64,000 bases of DNA from Miscanthus floridulus (lineage: Eukaryota; Streptophyta; Magnoliopsida; Poales; Poaceae): positions 103,179,063-103,243,062 of the forward strand of contig NC_089587.1 in NCBI RefSeq assembly GCF_019320115.1, in the 5' to 3' direction. The notes beneath the pieces were generated by a model. That model ran no database searches. It was not told where the DNA came from and saw only the letters and a program-made list of their open reading frames with translations. The position numbers were made by a program, and so were the translations under genes. Within the stretch, counting starts at the first letter, position 1, and each line of letters begins with the position of its first letter. Shown piece by piece: positions 23,036 to 35,946 of this stretch.

Positions 23036-24757
23036 TCAACACATATTTGATAAATCCAATATATTCAACTCATTCCTTAGCTTGCAAAATATTTTCTCAT
23101 CCAATGACTTGGTGAATATATCAGCAAGTTGATCTTCGGTGCCCACACTCTCAATGCAAATGTCTCCTTTTTGTTGGTGATCTCTTATGAAATGGTGGCG
23201 GACATCAATGTGCTTTATTCTTGCATGTTGAACTGGATTGTTGGTCAACTTGATTGCACTCTCATTGTCACATAGCAATGGTACTTTCTTAAACTTGATT
23301 CCAAAGTCACTCAAGGTGGCCTTCATCCAAAGTATTTGTGCACCACAACTACTGGCAGATATGTATTTGGCTTCGGCAGTTGATAATACAACACTATTTT
23401 ACTTCTTTGATGACCATAAAACAAGTGATCTTCCCAACAATTGACATGTGCCTGAGGTGCTCTTCCTTTCAACCTTGCATCCCATATAATCCAAGTCGAA
23501 GTAACCAACTAGCTCAAACTTTGCTCCTTTGGGATACCACAAACCAACATTTTGTGTATGCTTTAAGTACCTCAATATTCTCTTTATAGCCTTCAAATGA
23601 CTTTCTCTTGGCGAGGATTGAAATCTTGCACATATGCATACACTAAACATGACATCCGGCCTTGATGCGGTCACATAGTGTAGGCTTCCAATCATAGACT
23701 GAAACAATTTTTGATCCACTAGATTTCCACTTGCATCACTATGCAAGTTGTCATTTGTTCCCATTGGTGTACTAATGGCTTTGCTATCACTCATGCCAAA
23801 TTTCTTGATCATGTCCTTGATATACTTGCCTTGACTCACAAATGTACCATTCTTCAACTGCTTGATTTGAAGACCAAGGAAGTAACTTAACTCTCCAATC
23901 ATGGACATCTCAAACTCATTAGCCATCATCTTTCTAAATTCTTCACAAAAATCCTGATTGGTTGATCCAAATATGATGTCATCAACATAGATTTGCAACA
24001 CAAATAAATCTTTTCCAATCTTCTTGATGAAAAGAATGGTGTCAACCTTGCCCAACATGAACCCTTTAGAGAGTAGAAAGTCCCTCAATCTCTCATACTA
24101 TGCTCTAGGGGCTTGCTTCAAGCCATACAATGCCTTCTTCAACTTATACACATGGTCGGGCTTCTTGTCATCTTCAAAACTAGGAGGTTGCTCAACATAT
24201 ACTTCTTCATTGATGTAACCATTGAGAAATGCACTTTTGACATCCATTTGATAGAGTTTGATGTTGTGGGCACACACATAAGCTAGCAAGATTCTAATTG
24301 CTTCCAATCTAGCAACCGGGGCATATGTTTCTCCAAAGTCAAGACCTTCAACTTGTGTATAGCCTTGTGCTACCAATCTTGCTTTGTTCCTTACTACTAT
24401 GCCATCTTGATCTTTCTTATTTCTAAAGACCCATTTGGTTCCAATCACATTGTGTCCCTTTGGTCTCTCTACTAATTCCCATACTTGATTTCTTGTGAAA
24501 TTATTCAATTCTTCATGCATAGCATTCACCCAATCAACATCTTTCAATGCTTCATCTATCTTCTTTGTTTCAATGGAAAACACAAATGAGAAATGCTCAC
24601 AAAATAAAGCCAATCTTGATCTAGTTTGCACACCTCTTAAAATATCATCAATGATAGTGTCCAATGGATGATTCCTTGCAATATTGGTTGGTTGGAGGAT
24701 TGAAACTTGATTGCTTACACTTGCTTGATCATTGGGTTGAGATGATGCACTAGCCAT
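23036..24757 (-). pseudogene. Copia pol: reverse transcriptase and RNase H remnant
   Basis: The first part (24757 to 24098) holds the Copia-type reverse-transcriptase start, including [49 protein letters not shown] and [11 protein letters not shown] broken frame then continues at 24088 with QIYVDDIIFGS, the YVDD catalytic motif still intact, followed by SYFLGLQIKQ and the RPDVMFSVC tract. RNase H follows (23326 to 23036) with LLCDNESAIKLTNNPVQHAR and KHIDVRHHFIRD. Frames are interrupted at about 24090 and 23330-23400. The enzyme copied element RNA into DNA in cytoplasmic particles; this copy cannot make it. Confidence 0.9.
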
Positions 24758-24763
24758 TTGATC

Positions 24764-25018
24764 TTATTCATTATCATGAGATCCACTTGTACTAGCTTGA
24801 TTTGTATCATCTTGCACATTTGAGTTAGAGAGCATTTGCACTTGATCATCTTCATCATCATTCACTTGCCTAGGCCTCAATTCACCAACATCCATGTTCT
24901 TCATGGCATTTGAAAGTTGAATGCCTTTGACATCTTCCAAGTTCTCATTCTGTTCTTGTGAACCTTTGGTTTCATCAAATTCAATATCATGAACTTCCTC
25001 AAGAGTACCACTATCCAA
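24764..25018 (-). pseudogene. Acidic linker between integrase and reverse transcriptase (Copia pol)
   Basis: This is an Asp/Glu/Gln-rich, low-complexity segment (DDEDDQVQMLSNSNVQDD and similar). It is bounded by the integrase end upstream and the reverse-transcriptase start downstream. Such disordered linkers are usual at this place in Sirevirus polyproteins. It is cut off from both neighbours by stop codons. Confidence 0.7.
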
Positions 25019-25021
25019 ATT

Positions 25022-25906
25022 CTAAACTCTATATGCTTTGCTAGTGGTTGAGTATCCAAGTAGAAATCCTTCATCACATTTCTTGTTAAACTTGCCTAAT
25101 CTAGTGCCTTTCTTCAAGATGTAACATTTGCAACCAAAGACCCAAAAATATGCAATGTTGGGCTTTCTACCATTCAAGAGCTCATATGGTGTCTTCTCTT
25201 TCAATGGGTGACAATAGAGATGGTTGCTACAATAGCAAGCCATGTTGGTAGCTTCGGCCCAAAAGAATTGACTCGCATTGTACTCACTAAGCATAGACCT
25301 TGTCATATCAATGAGTGTTCTATTCTTCCTCTCAATAAGGCCATTTAATTATGGAGTGTACTTGGCCAAGAATTGATGTCTAATTCCAAATTCATCACAC
25401 GACTCATCAATTTTAGTATTATTGAACTCACTACCATTGTCACTTCTAAATCTCTTGATGGTTGTTTCAAACTCATTGTGAATGCCCTTGATAAATAATC
25501 TGAATGTTGCAAATACATCACTTTTGTCCACTAGAAAGAATATCCATGTGTATCTAGTATAATCATCCACTATCATAAAGCCATATTTGTTATCACCAAT
25601 GCTAGTGTATTGAGTTGGCCCAAACAAATCCATGTGCAATAACTCAAATGCTTTACTAGTGCTCATCATGCTTTTCTTAGAATGGGTGTTTCCAACTTAT
25701 TTGCCGTCTTGACAAGAGCTACATAGCTTATCTTTCTCAAACACTACATCTTTCAAGCCTCTAACCAAGTCATGCTTAATCAATCTATTCAATTGTTTCA
25801 TTCCAACATGACCAAGCCTTCTATGCCATAACCAACCCATGCTAGACTTAGTGAACAAACATGTAGATAATTTAGCTTCACTAACATTGAAATCAACCAA
25901 GTATAG
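25022..25906 (-). pseudogene. Copia pol: integrase remnant
   Basis: Reading on the minus strand from 25906 there is the pre-integrase zinc-binding region (WLWHRRLGHVG...LCSSCQ), then the core with DYTRYTWIFF and RSDNGSEFNN. The glutamate of the DDE triad remains in GLIERKNR after an in-frame stop at TP-stop-LNG. A C-terminal part follows with YCHPLKEKTPYELLNGRKPN and GCKCYILKKG. The 5' portion is severed from the protease by the solo LTR, which entered between the codons for Leu-Tyr and Leu-Val. Confidence 0.88.
25902..25906. repeat. 5-bp target duplication of the solo LTR, left copy (TATAG)
   Basis: It is identical to 30522-30526. It marks a clean LTR-retrotransposon insertion into Copia pol. 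Confidence 0.85.
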
Positions 25907-28900
25907 TGTAACAGAACCGCCCAATTTATACAAGATCAAGTATGGCTGTCCCCGCTAACACATTGATATGCGCATACTTTCACTCATATAAACCCGGTAG
26001 TCCGCCGAATGTCTCGAAAGACCTCGGTAAATCAACATCACAACCAAGATCGCGTGATTAAGCAAATACACATCACATACATAGGGTTGCAGCGGAAATA
26101 AGATTACAAATGGGTTCACAATTAAAAGTACAAGTTTGGGTTTCAAAATCGATTAGTGAAAACAACATAGCTTTCAAAGATTACATTAATATATGTTCCA
26201 AATACATTGCTAGCATAAGTGACATCATCTGACAAAAGCATATAGATGAGAAGTAACTATAGAATCACCGAGCCACCGGCGGTTAGCCATCATCTTCATA
26301 GGCCGAGAACTTCACCTGCAACATGGTGGGATAAACCCTAAGTACGAGAAGGTACTCAGCTAGACTTACCGGTCAAAACCAAAAATAACGGACACCAAAG
26401 GTCATGCAAGGCTTATGAGGTGGGCTAGCTTGACACAGTTGCATAAAAGAGCTTATGAATATAGTGACCAATTTAAACTTAGCATCAAGTTTATCATCAT
26501 TTACCTGTCCACTAGATTAGCACCTGTACTAGAGCACTCACTTATTAGGAGCAAACAATATTAACCATAGCAGGTATAATAAGACTATCATCATCATATC
26601 ATCATTTCTGAACCATTATGTTATTTAGTGTATCTACTTTGGAGATAAGCCCGTCAAGTTCTCACTAACCAGGAGAGACGGCGGCTCGAATCGAATTACA
26701 ACTCAACTAAGGGGGTATTCCTAACTCTCACCCTGGCATACTTTGCAAGGGTAGCCATGGGTCACCTTTGGTACAACTCAGGAACCAAATTCGCGGGTTT
26801 GATCAGCGCCAGCGCTCTCAGGGATTACCCTTCTGCCAGGACGATCAGGACTTTTAAATCACCTGCCCTTGGACTCACGCCTACGGCTCCCTTCCGAGGC
26901 ATACTTTATACTTATCGACTCTCGGCCTGAGTTGAGCTACTCGGCTTCGCGGCCGGTCTTCGGACACGGCCAACTAAGAGAGAGGCATGCGTTCAATATG
27001 AACAGGAAAGGCTCCCAGATTCAGTCCTTAAGTGACACAGACGGAGTCACTACAACTCGGCAAGCCTCCGCCCGGTCTTCATTTCAAATTAAGACAGGTT
27101 CTTTTCCACGATAGCAAATATAGCCAACCGTGCCATATGTATGTCCCTATATCTCGCAGGTGACAGGAAATCACCTGACTTCTACCGCGTTTAAGCAGGG
27201 CTAAGCACTACATGAACCTGAGCTACATAGGATTCAGGGTATCAATATCTGGACAAGGATTGGATAACCAATGCAGCAAGTGTTTGCATCCAACACCTAA
27301 ACTTAATGCAACAATATATATATGTAACAATAATACTTTAACTACATTTCGGAAATTAGGAGGCTTAATATGCTTTGGGGCTTGCCTGGGATCCGACACA
27401 AGTCAGTTCAGTTAGGTTGCACCGTCCTGGTGACATCTCAGGTCCTAGCACTTGCTTAGTCCTTCCATCTTCGGGATAGATCCATCAAACGTTGTCTTCG
27501 GGTTTGGCTCCAACATCCCATCCTTCATGTGGTGCATCTAGCGTACCTAGATGAGATGCAATATGCAAGTGCATAAATATGAAGAATAGTACCATGAGAC
27601 GCATCACAAAATAGCAAGCAAGACAAGCATAGTTTACACTAACACACTTAAATACTTTGCGATGCTTAACTTAAACATCACACAATCTATCATGCTAAGA
27701 TGGCAAAGAAGACGACAACACCAAGCATGACACAAGTTTCCCAAGATCTCAGGTGCTCTAACTCAGTCATCATTCAAGGCATAAGTCACACTTAACAATA
27801 TACAAGCAAACACTATAATTGGAATCTGCCAATTTCTAGACATGCAAACAGCAGCTACGAGATTTAGCTATAACTGGAGTTACACAAATCCAAATGACTT
27901 GAAAGAAGACATTTTGGAAAGCTTATGAAACTATCTACATTTCATCTATAACCATCACAGCATGATTCCCAAGTTAAGTAGGTTGAAATTATACCTTTAT
28001 AGAAACTGGTTCATACAAAATAGAGAGCAACAAATCCTGTATTCTAACTTTAAACAGTTGTAACTCAAACATTACTTGGCCAAATGACATCAAATTTTAA
28101 CAGCAGCTAGATAAATAAATTATCTACAACTTTTGTATAAACAAGTTTCACAACAAAGCACCTTATCACGAAGAACTTTGCTAAGTTCCCAGATCTGTCC
28201 ATAAACCACATCGGCAAGAAAATAATTATTAACTTATGTTACAAATTCATAATTGGGCAAAACCAACTTTACCAACATTTCACACATGACTAAAGAACAC
28301 CAGAGAACCTAGTTGTCCATGACAAATAAATTCTTTTAATGCATTTCTTAATTTATTTTAGATAACAAGGTGACTTAATGAACATATACCAAAAGTATAC
28401 AATAAATTCTACAAAAATTACAGTGGCTCACATATCCTCTCAATAGTCCACTGTACAAATTTCATATTATTTGCATAAGTATAGCTGCCTCTACGAAAAA
28501 GACAATTTACTATTGCAAGAAATCATGTGTGAGCGAGATAAACCAATAACTCACTCATACTTCATCCAATACTCATGAAATTTTTACCACACATCAACTA
28601 TCACATGAGTAGCATGACACAAAAAAATCACTTCATTTGGAGCCCTAGATCTGCAGTTATGGAAAATAACAAATTCAACTAGCATTACAACCTTACTGCA
28701 CAAATCTATTTTTACCACAAAATATTGAAACTAAAATATGTCATATTATAGATCTAGTGCATAGAGAATTTCACAAGGATTCCAAAAAGTCCTTATTTGC
28801 TATTTTACGAATTTCCTATGAATTACTATGAATTTCCAAAGATTCAGCAAATTACTACAAATAGGTCCTTATTGGCACTATTCATCTGAGTCACTGACTT

Positions 28901-30521
28901 CGCAGTTAGAACCTTCCCTTTTCTCGAATTTCAAGACAAGGTCCCTACTCGTGATTTTTGAAGGAGCTACGCAGGAGCTCGCCATTTGCCGGCCAGAGGA
29001 GCCTCGTCGCCGACGAGGGAAGTGGTGGGGAGGGACCATGGGCCCGTGCGCACCCTTTGGGCTTCCCAGCTCGGCCCGAGGCGGCCTGTGGCCTGCCGGC
29101 CGTGCGAGCAGGCAAAGCGCTGGCGGCTGCTCCGGCGGCAACGGCACTACGGCGGCTGCAGTGGCCAGAAAAGGGGAGCCGAAGGGGCGGCGCACGACAG
29201 GGAAGGTGTTGGCGCACACGGTAGGACTCGAGGGAGCTCGGGGCGGCAGGAACGCGGCGGCGGCAAGCTTGGCCAGCCGGCCATGGCGGCCGTGCTCCAG
29301 CACGCACGCGCAGGCGCTGTAGAGTGAGGGAGAGGCGAAAGAGGAGTGCATGCGAGTGAGGAAGCAAGTGGAGAGCTCGGCCGGGGCTCTCCTCATCCAC
29401 ATCGGGCGCAAGGGGGCACGCGGCCTGGAGGTGGGGGTGCTGCTCGTGCATGGCCGCCACCCACGGGGCACGCATCGCCCCTTTGAGGCATTCCATCGAG
29501 CAGCTGGCGGGTATCAGTGTGGGCATGGTGGAGCGTAGGTTTGGGCCAGCTATGGGCCGATTTGGTTCATGGGCCCAAAACAAAGTTTGTTCACCTCGAC
29601 ATGCTCTACATTTTTCATTAAGGCACTCTAGTCATTCAAGCAATGGATTAGCAGTTAATTAGGCTCCAAAGTGATAGTGTCAGCGCGTTAACAGCGATGA
29701 ACAAAAGTCCAAAATTGATGTTCAAAACGAAGTCCAACAAGTGCAATCTTTATACATGCTAATCTCCATCATGTACACTCCAACTTTTATCTTTGGACCA
29801 AGTCGAGTTGCTTAATGAATTTTGGAGAACGCGGAATGCCAACATCGTTGCTTAGCGAAACTCCAGACTTAGAATAATTCTAAGTGCTGAAAACTGCAAC
29901 AGAATCAATCTTGTGACCTTTGTTTGTCAAGCTTAAAGATAGCTTTAGACTTGGGTCCTTCAATAAAGTTTGTAGTACACAAACTATACTACAACTTTTA
30001 TTTAAGATCAAACCTTGTATCTTGAATACAAACCATTCTTTTACTTTGGTCAAAGCAGCATCTCGTTAACCCTAGAATTAGAGTTTTCGACCAATTGAGG
30101 CCTTTTCTTGACATGTGCTCAACACAAACCCTTCATGACTTTTGTTGTAGAGTTCAATTAGAGTCATTTAGGCAAGGTAGAAAGGTTTGGTTGATGGCCT
30201 ATAATTCCCTTCACTTACTAGCGCAATTCAAGCAAGAATGTAACTCATCATTTCATGCGACTTCTTGATTCCGAACTTCATGAAACTTTTCCATGGGTCT
30301 AGATGGATGCATGTGGATGTAATGTATATGGAATAAGCATATTTAACATTACTCTTGCATAATCTTAACAAGGGTCCATATGTAAGCAAATGTGCGTGGC
30401 CCAAGTTTAAGTTGGAGCTCCATCATGTAGATTTGATCTTGACACCTTCATTACCGCTCGACATGTCATGTTTGAGCTCAAACCCATTGCTTAACTGGTG
30501 ACAAACACCTAGGGTGTTACA
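25907..30521 (-). mobile_element. Gypsy-type solo LTR, 4615 bp, inside the Sirevirus pol
   Basis: On the minus strand it starts TGTAACACCCTAGGTGTTTG and ends GGCGGTTCTGTTACA, with TGTAACA terminal repeats and a perfect TATAG duplication. No internal domain is present, so it arose by recombination between two LTRs. It resembles the 3' LTR at 45644-50286 in its ends, in AACCCGGTAGTCCG near the start and in the AAACCCTAAGTACGAGAAGG region, but with many differences, so it is a related subfamily. A GC-rich island lies at about 28960-29570 in otherwise AT-rich DNA. Frames in that island (for example 28828-29322) have no recognisable domain. The rest of the 4.6 kb holds no gene. Confidence 0.88.
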
Positions 30522-30526
30522 TATAG
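30522..30526. repeat. 5-bp target duplication of the solo LTR, right copy (TATAG)
   Basis: It matches 25902-25906. Removing the solo LTR and one copy brings the two halves of the Copia pol frame together in phase. Confidence 0.85.
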
Positions 30527-30870
30527 ATTCTCATATCTAAAGCCTTTGAAGATCAAGTTAGAGCCATCTACACTTATGATCTCTACATCATCTACCCCAA
30601 ATATGCATTTGAATCCAAGATCATACAATTGAGCCACGGATAGCAAATTGAAATTCAAGCTCTCTACTAGCAACACATTGAATATTACAATCTTACCAAG
30701 CCCTTTGACCTTGCCTTTGCCATTGTCACCAAATGTGATACTATCATAACCATCATTGTCATTGGTGTTGATTGAGTTGAACATTCTTGCATCATCGGTC
30801 ATATGTTGAGTGCACCCACTATCAAGAACCCAATGTCTTCCTCTAGCTTTATAATTGACCTACAAAAGAA
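30527..30870 (-). pseudogene. Copia pol: aspartic protease remnant
   Basis: The minus frame carries HWVLDSGCTQHMT, with the DSG catalytic triad intact, then DARMFNSI, GLGKIVIFNVLLVESLNFNL and LLSVAQLYDLGFKC. The strand order and spacing are those of Copia proteases. The downstream end (GFRYENLY) stops at the solo LTR insertion point. Confidence 0.85.
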
Positions 30871-30890
30871 GATCAATTCTTTTTAGGTAC

Positions 30891-32860
30891 CTAAACTTTC
30901 TTGGGTCCTTGAAGGTTAGTCACTAAGCTCTTTGGTACCCAAATGGCTTTCTTCTTTGAGCCCATCCATGGTTTACCAATGAACTTAGCATTTACACCAT
31001 TTGCTCCCTTGGTAAGCACATAGAAAGAATCAAGCTTAATGGAGGATACATTAGCTTCTGACTTCTTGTTCATGCACTTTTGCTCTACATGACCAATTTG
31101 CTTACAACTAGTGCAAAACTGACCATTGTTCTTCACAAAACTAGTCTTGTGAGGAGCAAAGGCCACCTTGCCTTTCTTGGGAATATAGCCCAATCCCTCT
31201 TTGTAGAGAGAATCTCTTTGGCTACCCAAGCACATAAGCAAGTGGTCCTCACCACCATAGGCCTTAGCCAAGGTGTGAGTGAGCTTATTGACCCTCTTGA
31301 GGGTCTCATTCTCAACCATTAGTGAGGCATCACAAGTGAAACCATCACTACTAGATGAGGTGGAAGTAGAAATGCTAAAAGAAGGGTTAGCGGGAGCAAC
31401 AATGATAGGCATAGATAATGATTCATCAATTATATCACAAGTTAAGCCTACATCACAAGTCTCAATATGCTTCTTCTTATTTTGTTCATTAAGCAAAGAA
31501 GAGTGAGCTTTTTAAGCTTCTTGTGAGCCTTGCCAAGGTTCTCATGGGCTTCCTCTAGCCTCTCATGAGTTGCTTTGAGCTCATCAAGGGCTTGCTTAAG
31601 GGCTTTTACTTCCTTATTCAAGCTCTTGCATTCCCTTCTCTTAATGTCAAAATGTTTTTTAGCATCTTCTAGCATGTCAAATAATTCATCTTTAGTGGGT
31701 TCATCATCATCACTATCATTTTCATTATCATGTTCCTCATCACTTCCATCATCATAAGTTTGTACCTTAGTGGCCTTAGCCATAAAGCATGATGGAGTGT
31801 CGAAGAGAGAAGGCTTCTCATTGATAGCAATGCTTGCAAGTGCCTTCTTCTTGGTGGTCTTGTCATTGTCACTATCATCATCATCACTTGAGGAAGCATC
31901 ACTATCCCAAGTGACCACATATGAACCACCCTTCTTCTTCTTCTTGAAGGTCATCTTGTCCTTCTTCTCTTTCTTTTCCTTCTTGTCCTTCTTCTTGTTC
32001 TTCTTGTTGTCATCACTATTGTCGCTATTGTATGGGCATTGAGCAACACGATGATCCTTGCTACCACACTTGAAGCACCTCATCATTTCATCCTTGTTCT
32101 TTGATGATGACTTCTTTCTTCTTTCATGATATCCCTTCTTCACCATGAATTTGCCAAATCTCTTCACAAAGAGAGCCATCTTCTCATCATCAAACTCATC
32201 AAAGCTTGAGTCTCCATCTTCACTTGATGATTCATGCTTTGCCTTGCCCTTGGATGATGTGGCCTTGAATGCCACACTCTTCTTCTCATCCTTCTTCTCA
32301 TATTTCTTCTCCTTCTTTTCTTCCTTCTCATCATCATCATCTCTATAAGCATCACCGGTCATGATATCTCCCAAGATTTGGTTTGGTGTCATTGTGTCCA
32401 ATCCGGTCCTCACTAGCAAGGTGACCAACATGCCAAATCTTGTGGGTAAGCATCTCAAGAACTTATGAGAGAAGTCCTTGTCCTCCACCTTCTCACCAAG
32501 TGCTTTGAGATCATTGACAAGCACTTTCATCCAATGGAACATGTCTGACACACTCTCATCTTCCTCCATCTTGAAGCTAGCAAAATTCTCCTTGAGAATA
32601 TATGCCTTTGCACCCTTTATTGCCTTGGTGCCCTCGAATGATTCTTCCAACTTCTTCCAAGCCTCATGAGTGATCTCAATATTCTTGATTTGCTCAAATG
32701 TTCTCTCATCAATTGCATCATGAATGGCACTTAGAGCAATGTCATTGTTTTGGAGAAGTACTTCTTTGGCCACGGTGGGATTTTTCGGATCATCAATCTC
32801 AATTTTGGTTTCTACCACCTTCCACACTCTTCTATTGATTGACTTGATATGTGTGGTCAT
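30891..32860 (-). pseudogene. Sirevirus gag with two CCHC zinc knuckles, frameshifted
   Basis: From the ATG at 32858-32860 the 470-codon frame holds a UBN2-type capsid region (HEAWKKLEESFEGTKAIKGA, then ESVSDMFHWM), a Lys/Glu-rich stretch, a CCHC knuckle CFKCGSKDHRVAQC, another very basic tract and a leucine-rich coiled coil near its end. A frameshift around 31450-31500 moves the rest into another frame. That frame has a second CCHC motif (CTSCKQIGHVEQKC) and leads to the protease. The reading frame also extends upstream of 32860 toward the primer-binding site, so the original start was probably closer to the LTR. This is the best-preserved frame of the element. Confidence 0.88.
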
Positions 32861-32971
32861 CTTTGATTTACAATATGGATAATTTGTGTCATCAAATTGG
32901 GGTGGCTTCTTGGTGTTGTTGATTTGAGCTATTTTTACATCAAAGGTTGTTAAGCCTCAAATCATGGTGAC

Positions 32972-32987
32972 CTCTGCTGTGATACCA
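32972..32987 (-). promoter_or_regulatory. Sirevirus primer-binding site
   Basis: The minus strand reads TGGTATCACAGCAGAG, two bases inside the 5' LTR. It closely matches the complement of the 3' end of initiator-Met tRNA (TGGTATCAGAGC type) used by Copia elements, with a small change at the ninth base. Confidence 0.8.
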
Positions 32988-32989
32988 CT

Positions 32990-34963
32990 TGAAAGGTCCT
33001 AATGGCTAGAGGGGGATGAATAGCCTATTAAAAATTTCTACAACAACACTTAACAAACCGGTTAGACAATTATGAGGTGAAGCAAGTATTGCACTAGCCT
33101 ACTAAAATTGCAAGCCACCTACCATAATTCTAGTTTCTATTGTTTCTAACCACACAATGGCTATGTCAGTACACTAAGTTAGTGTGCTCTCAAAAGCTAA
33201 CTAAAGAGCCACACTAACCAAACTAACAAGCTCTCACGACTAGCTACACTAAAGAGCTTGACAACTAGTTTGCGGTAATGTAAAGAGAGAGAGAGCAAGT
33301 TGGTTATACCATCGAGTCGAGGAATGAACCAATCAATCGCAAGAATGAATACCAATGAAGACCAATCACCTCGGAATCAAATGATGACACAATGATTTTT
33401 TACTGAGGTTCACTTGCTTGCCGGTAAGCTAGTCCTCATTGTGGTGATTCACTCACTTGGAGGTTCACAAGCTGATTGGCATCACCCGCCAAACCCTCAA
33501 TAGGGTGCCACACAATCAACATAAGATAAGGATCACATAAGCTACGAGCAATTTGTTAGAGTACCTTTTGGCTCTTTGCTGGGGAAAGGTCAAGGACCCC
33601 TCACAATCATCACGATTGGAGCCGGAGATAAAAACCAACCTCCGCTCGATGATCCTCGCTACTCTAAGCCGTCTAGTTGGCGGCAATCACCAAGAGTAAC
33701 AAACGAATCCCACAGCGAAATACAAACACCAAGTGCCTCTAGATGCAAACACTCAAGCAATGCACTTGGATTCTCTCCCAATCTCACAAAGATGATGAAT
33801 CAATGATGGAGATGAGTGGGAGAGCATTGGCTAAGCTCATAAGGTTGCTATGTCAATACAAATAGCCAAGAGGGTGAACTTGAACCAACCATGGGGCTTA
33901 AATAGAAGCCTCCACAAAATAGAGCCGTTGGCTCTTCAGTTCACTAAAAATCGGGGCGATCAGACACACTGGTCGGTTTAACCGGATGCAGGACCCCAGC
34001 GTCCGATCACGCGATGCATGCCACATGTCCCCTACTTCAAATGCAGATCGTCCAATCTCAACGGTTATCGGTACATTTAAGTTGTGACCGGATGCACTAC
34101 TCAAAGTGATAGGACATAGGACCCCAGTGTTCGGTCATTTCTAGTAAGGTTCCACTCATGGCCGAACGTGTCCGATGATGTACGACCAGATGCAGAACCC
34201 CAACGTCCAATCAGTTCCAGTATGCTTCTAGAGGTGGAAATTCGTGATCGGACACGTCCGGCCGGTCACGATCGGACGTAGCACCAGCGTCCGATCCTTT
34301 CTCTTCTTAGTGCTGCCACATCAGTAGGACTGGACGCACCCCGCCAGCGTCCGATCGAAGACTGACGCCGGCATCTTCACTGCTTCTACTGACCGGACAC
34401 ATCGGTCCAGTTGAGGCCAGCATCCGGTCTACTATATGAAACCCTGTCTTTTCTATATAGGGCACCGGTGGCACCGTCGGACTGTCCACCGGTGAAGTTC
34501 CGAACCCTTGCTCAAATGTGCCAACCACCAAGTGTATCACCTTGTGCATGTGTTGGCATATTTTCACAAATGTTTTCAAGGGTGTTAGCACTCCACTAGA
34601 TCCTAAATGCATATTCAATGAGTTAGAGCATCTAGTGGCACTTTGATAACCACATTTCGATATGGTTTTCACCCCTCTTAATAGTACGTCTATCGATCAT
34701 AAATGTGATCACACTCACTAAGTGTCTCGATCACCAAAACAAAATGGCTCCTAAAATTTATACCTTTGCCTTAAGCCTTTTGTTTTTCTTTCTTCTTTTC
34801 CAAGTCCTAGCACTTGATCATCACCATGGCAACACCATCGTCATGCCATGATCTTCATTTGCTTCACCACTTGGAGTAGTGCTACCTATTTCATAATCAC
34901 TTTGATAAACTAGGTTAGCACTTAGGGTTTCATCAATTCACTAAAACTAAACTAGAGCTTTCA
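32990..34963 (-). repeat. Sirevirus 5' LTR (1974 bp)
   Basis: It starts TGAAAGGTCCTAATGGCTAG and ends GAGCTTTCA, and pairs with 19861-21859. Differences between the two copies are frequent in the stretches I compared by eye, which indicates considerable age. The alternating CCGGACGC / GCGTCCG words are found at 33950-34440. Confidence 0.9.
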
Positions 34964-35946
34964 TAGAGCTCGTGCGTGTGTGGCTAGCAGCGGCGCTCAT
35001 ATGCGAACAACGGTGGCGCTTGTGTGGACGCGGGCGCAGCACATGACCGAAGGGTGGGTGATGTGGTGGAGCCAATGCGAATGGGGAAGATAAGATGTCG
35101 CTCTTTTTCTTTTTTTTAATTTTTTGGAGAAATCGTGTATGTCGACGAGGGAAGAAGGCTTGTGGGCTGGTCCGTAGCCCAACTAGCCACGTCCGGACTG
35201 ACCGACACGGGACGGACACCCGTGGTGGAGCATTAGCATTACATAATTGATAGGATTAGGCCGTTCGGACGGATTTAATCTCTGGACGCAATGTGGCAAC
35301 CTAACAACCTCACATCCCTCTACCCACAGAACATACAGTACTAGCTTCTCCCCTAAATATCAGTATTACTTGTTCGCTTTCCTCTCTCGTTCGCCCAACA
35401 TCGCTTGCTTTTACTTCCTGCTCGTTGCCCAACGGCGGCCACCCTCTCCACCATGCCCTACCGCAAGCGTCAGCCATCCTAGGCCTGTGGAGCCCAATAT
35501 GTCTACTCCCCTCTCTCTCTATATATCACGCTCCCTTCTCTCGTCGCGCTGCTCTCTCTCTTTCTCTAGTTGCTGCTCGCATGTGTGGACAGGGCCGGCC
35601 AAGCCCGGAGCTCCCCAGTCATCATTGCTCCCTTTCCTTCTGGCCCTCTCGCGACCCACTCCTAGCTCCACCAACGCCGCCTTAGGCTCATAGTTCCCCC
35701 TATGCATGCTCACCGAGCAAATCCCCCGCTGCCCCCTTTTTCCAGCTCGTCGCGCCATAGGACAGTAACCGTGGTGAGCTGTCCCTAGTGGCCCTCCACC
35801 CAACCAACCATGCTACCTCCGTGTCCGCCTCACCTCCCTCCATCTCCTGCATGCATTTGCTATGGTGGATATCTGCCGGCACATCGTCGCCGCTAGTGCC
35901 GCCTCCAACATGCTGCTGGTATGTCTGGCCGGCCCTACACCGAGCC
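34964..35946. other. MULE interior, right of the retrotransposon
   Basis: This is GC-rich DNA (34970-35230) followed by CT-rich, gene-leader-like DNA (35240-35940). Frames on both strands are Ser/Pro-rich and unrecognised. It could be captured host sequence. No transposase is seen. Confidence 0.45.

Larger units (their letters stand above)
19861..34963 (-). mobile_element. Sirevirus-type Ty1/Copia LTR retrotransposon, degenerate
   Basis: Two LTRs with TGAAAG...CTTTCA ends enclose, on the minus strand, gag with two CCHC knuckles, protease, integrase, reverse transcriptase and RNase H in Copia order. The primer-binding site resembles the complement of initiator-Met tRNA. Several GGGGGAGA-type polypurine tracts precede the 3' LTR, a Sirevirus trait. 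Near-identical 5-bp flanks (TAGAA/TAGAG) suggest the target duplication. Without the solo LTR at 25907-30521 the element was about 10.5 kb. Stops and frameshifts in every domain and visible LTR differences show an old, inactive copy. I see no envelope-like frame after RNase H. Confidence 0.9.

Noticed and set aside
28828..29583. Plus and minus frames up to 212 codons in the solo LTR
   Set aside because: They lie in the LTR's GC-rich island, overlap on all frames and match nothing recognisable.
35247..35693. 148-codon plus frame in the MULE interior
   Set aside because: Ser/Pro-rich, CT-repeat-driven and no domain.
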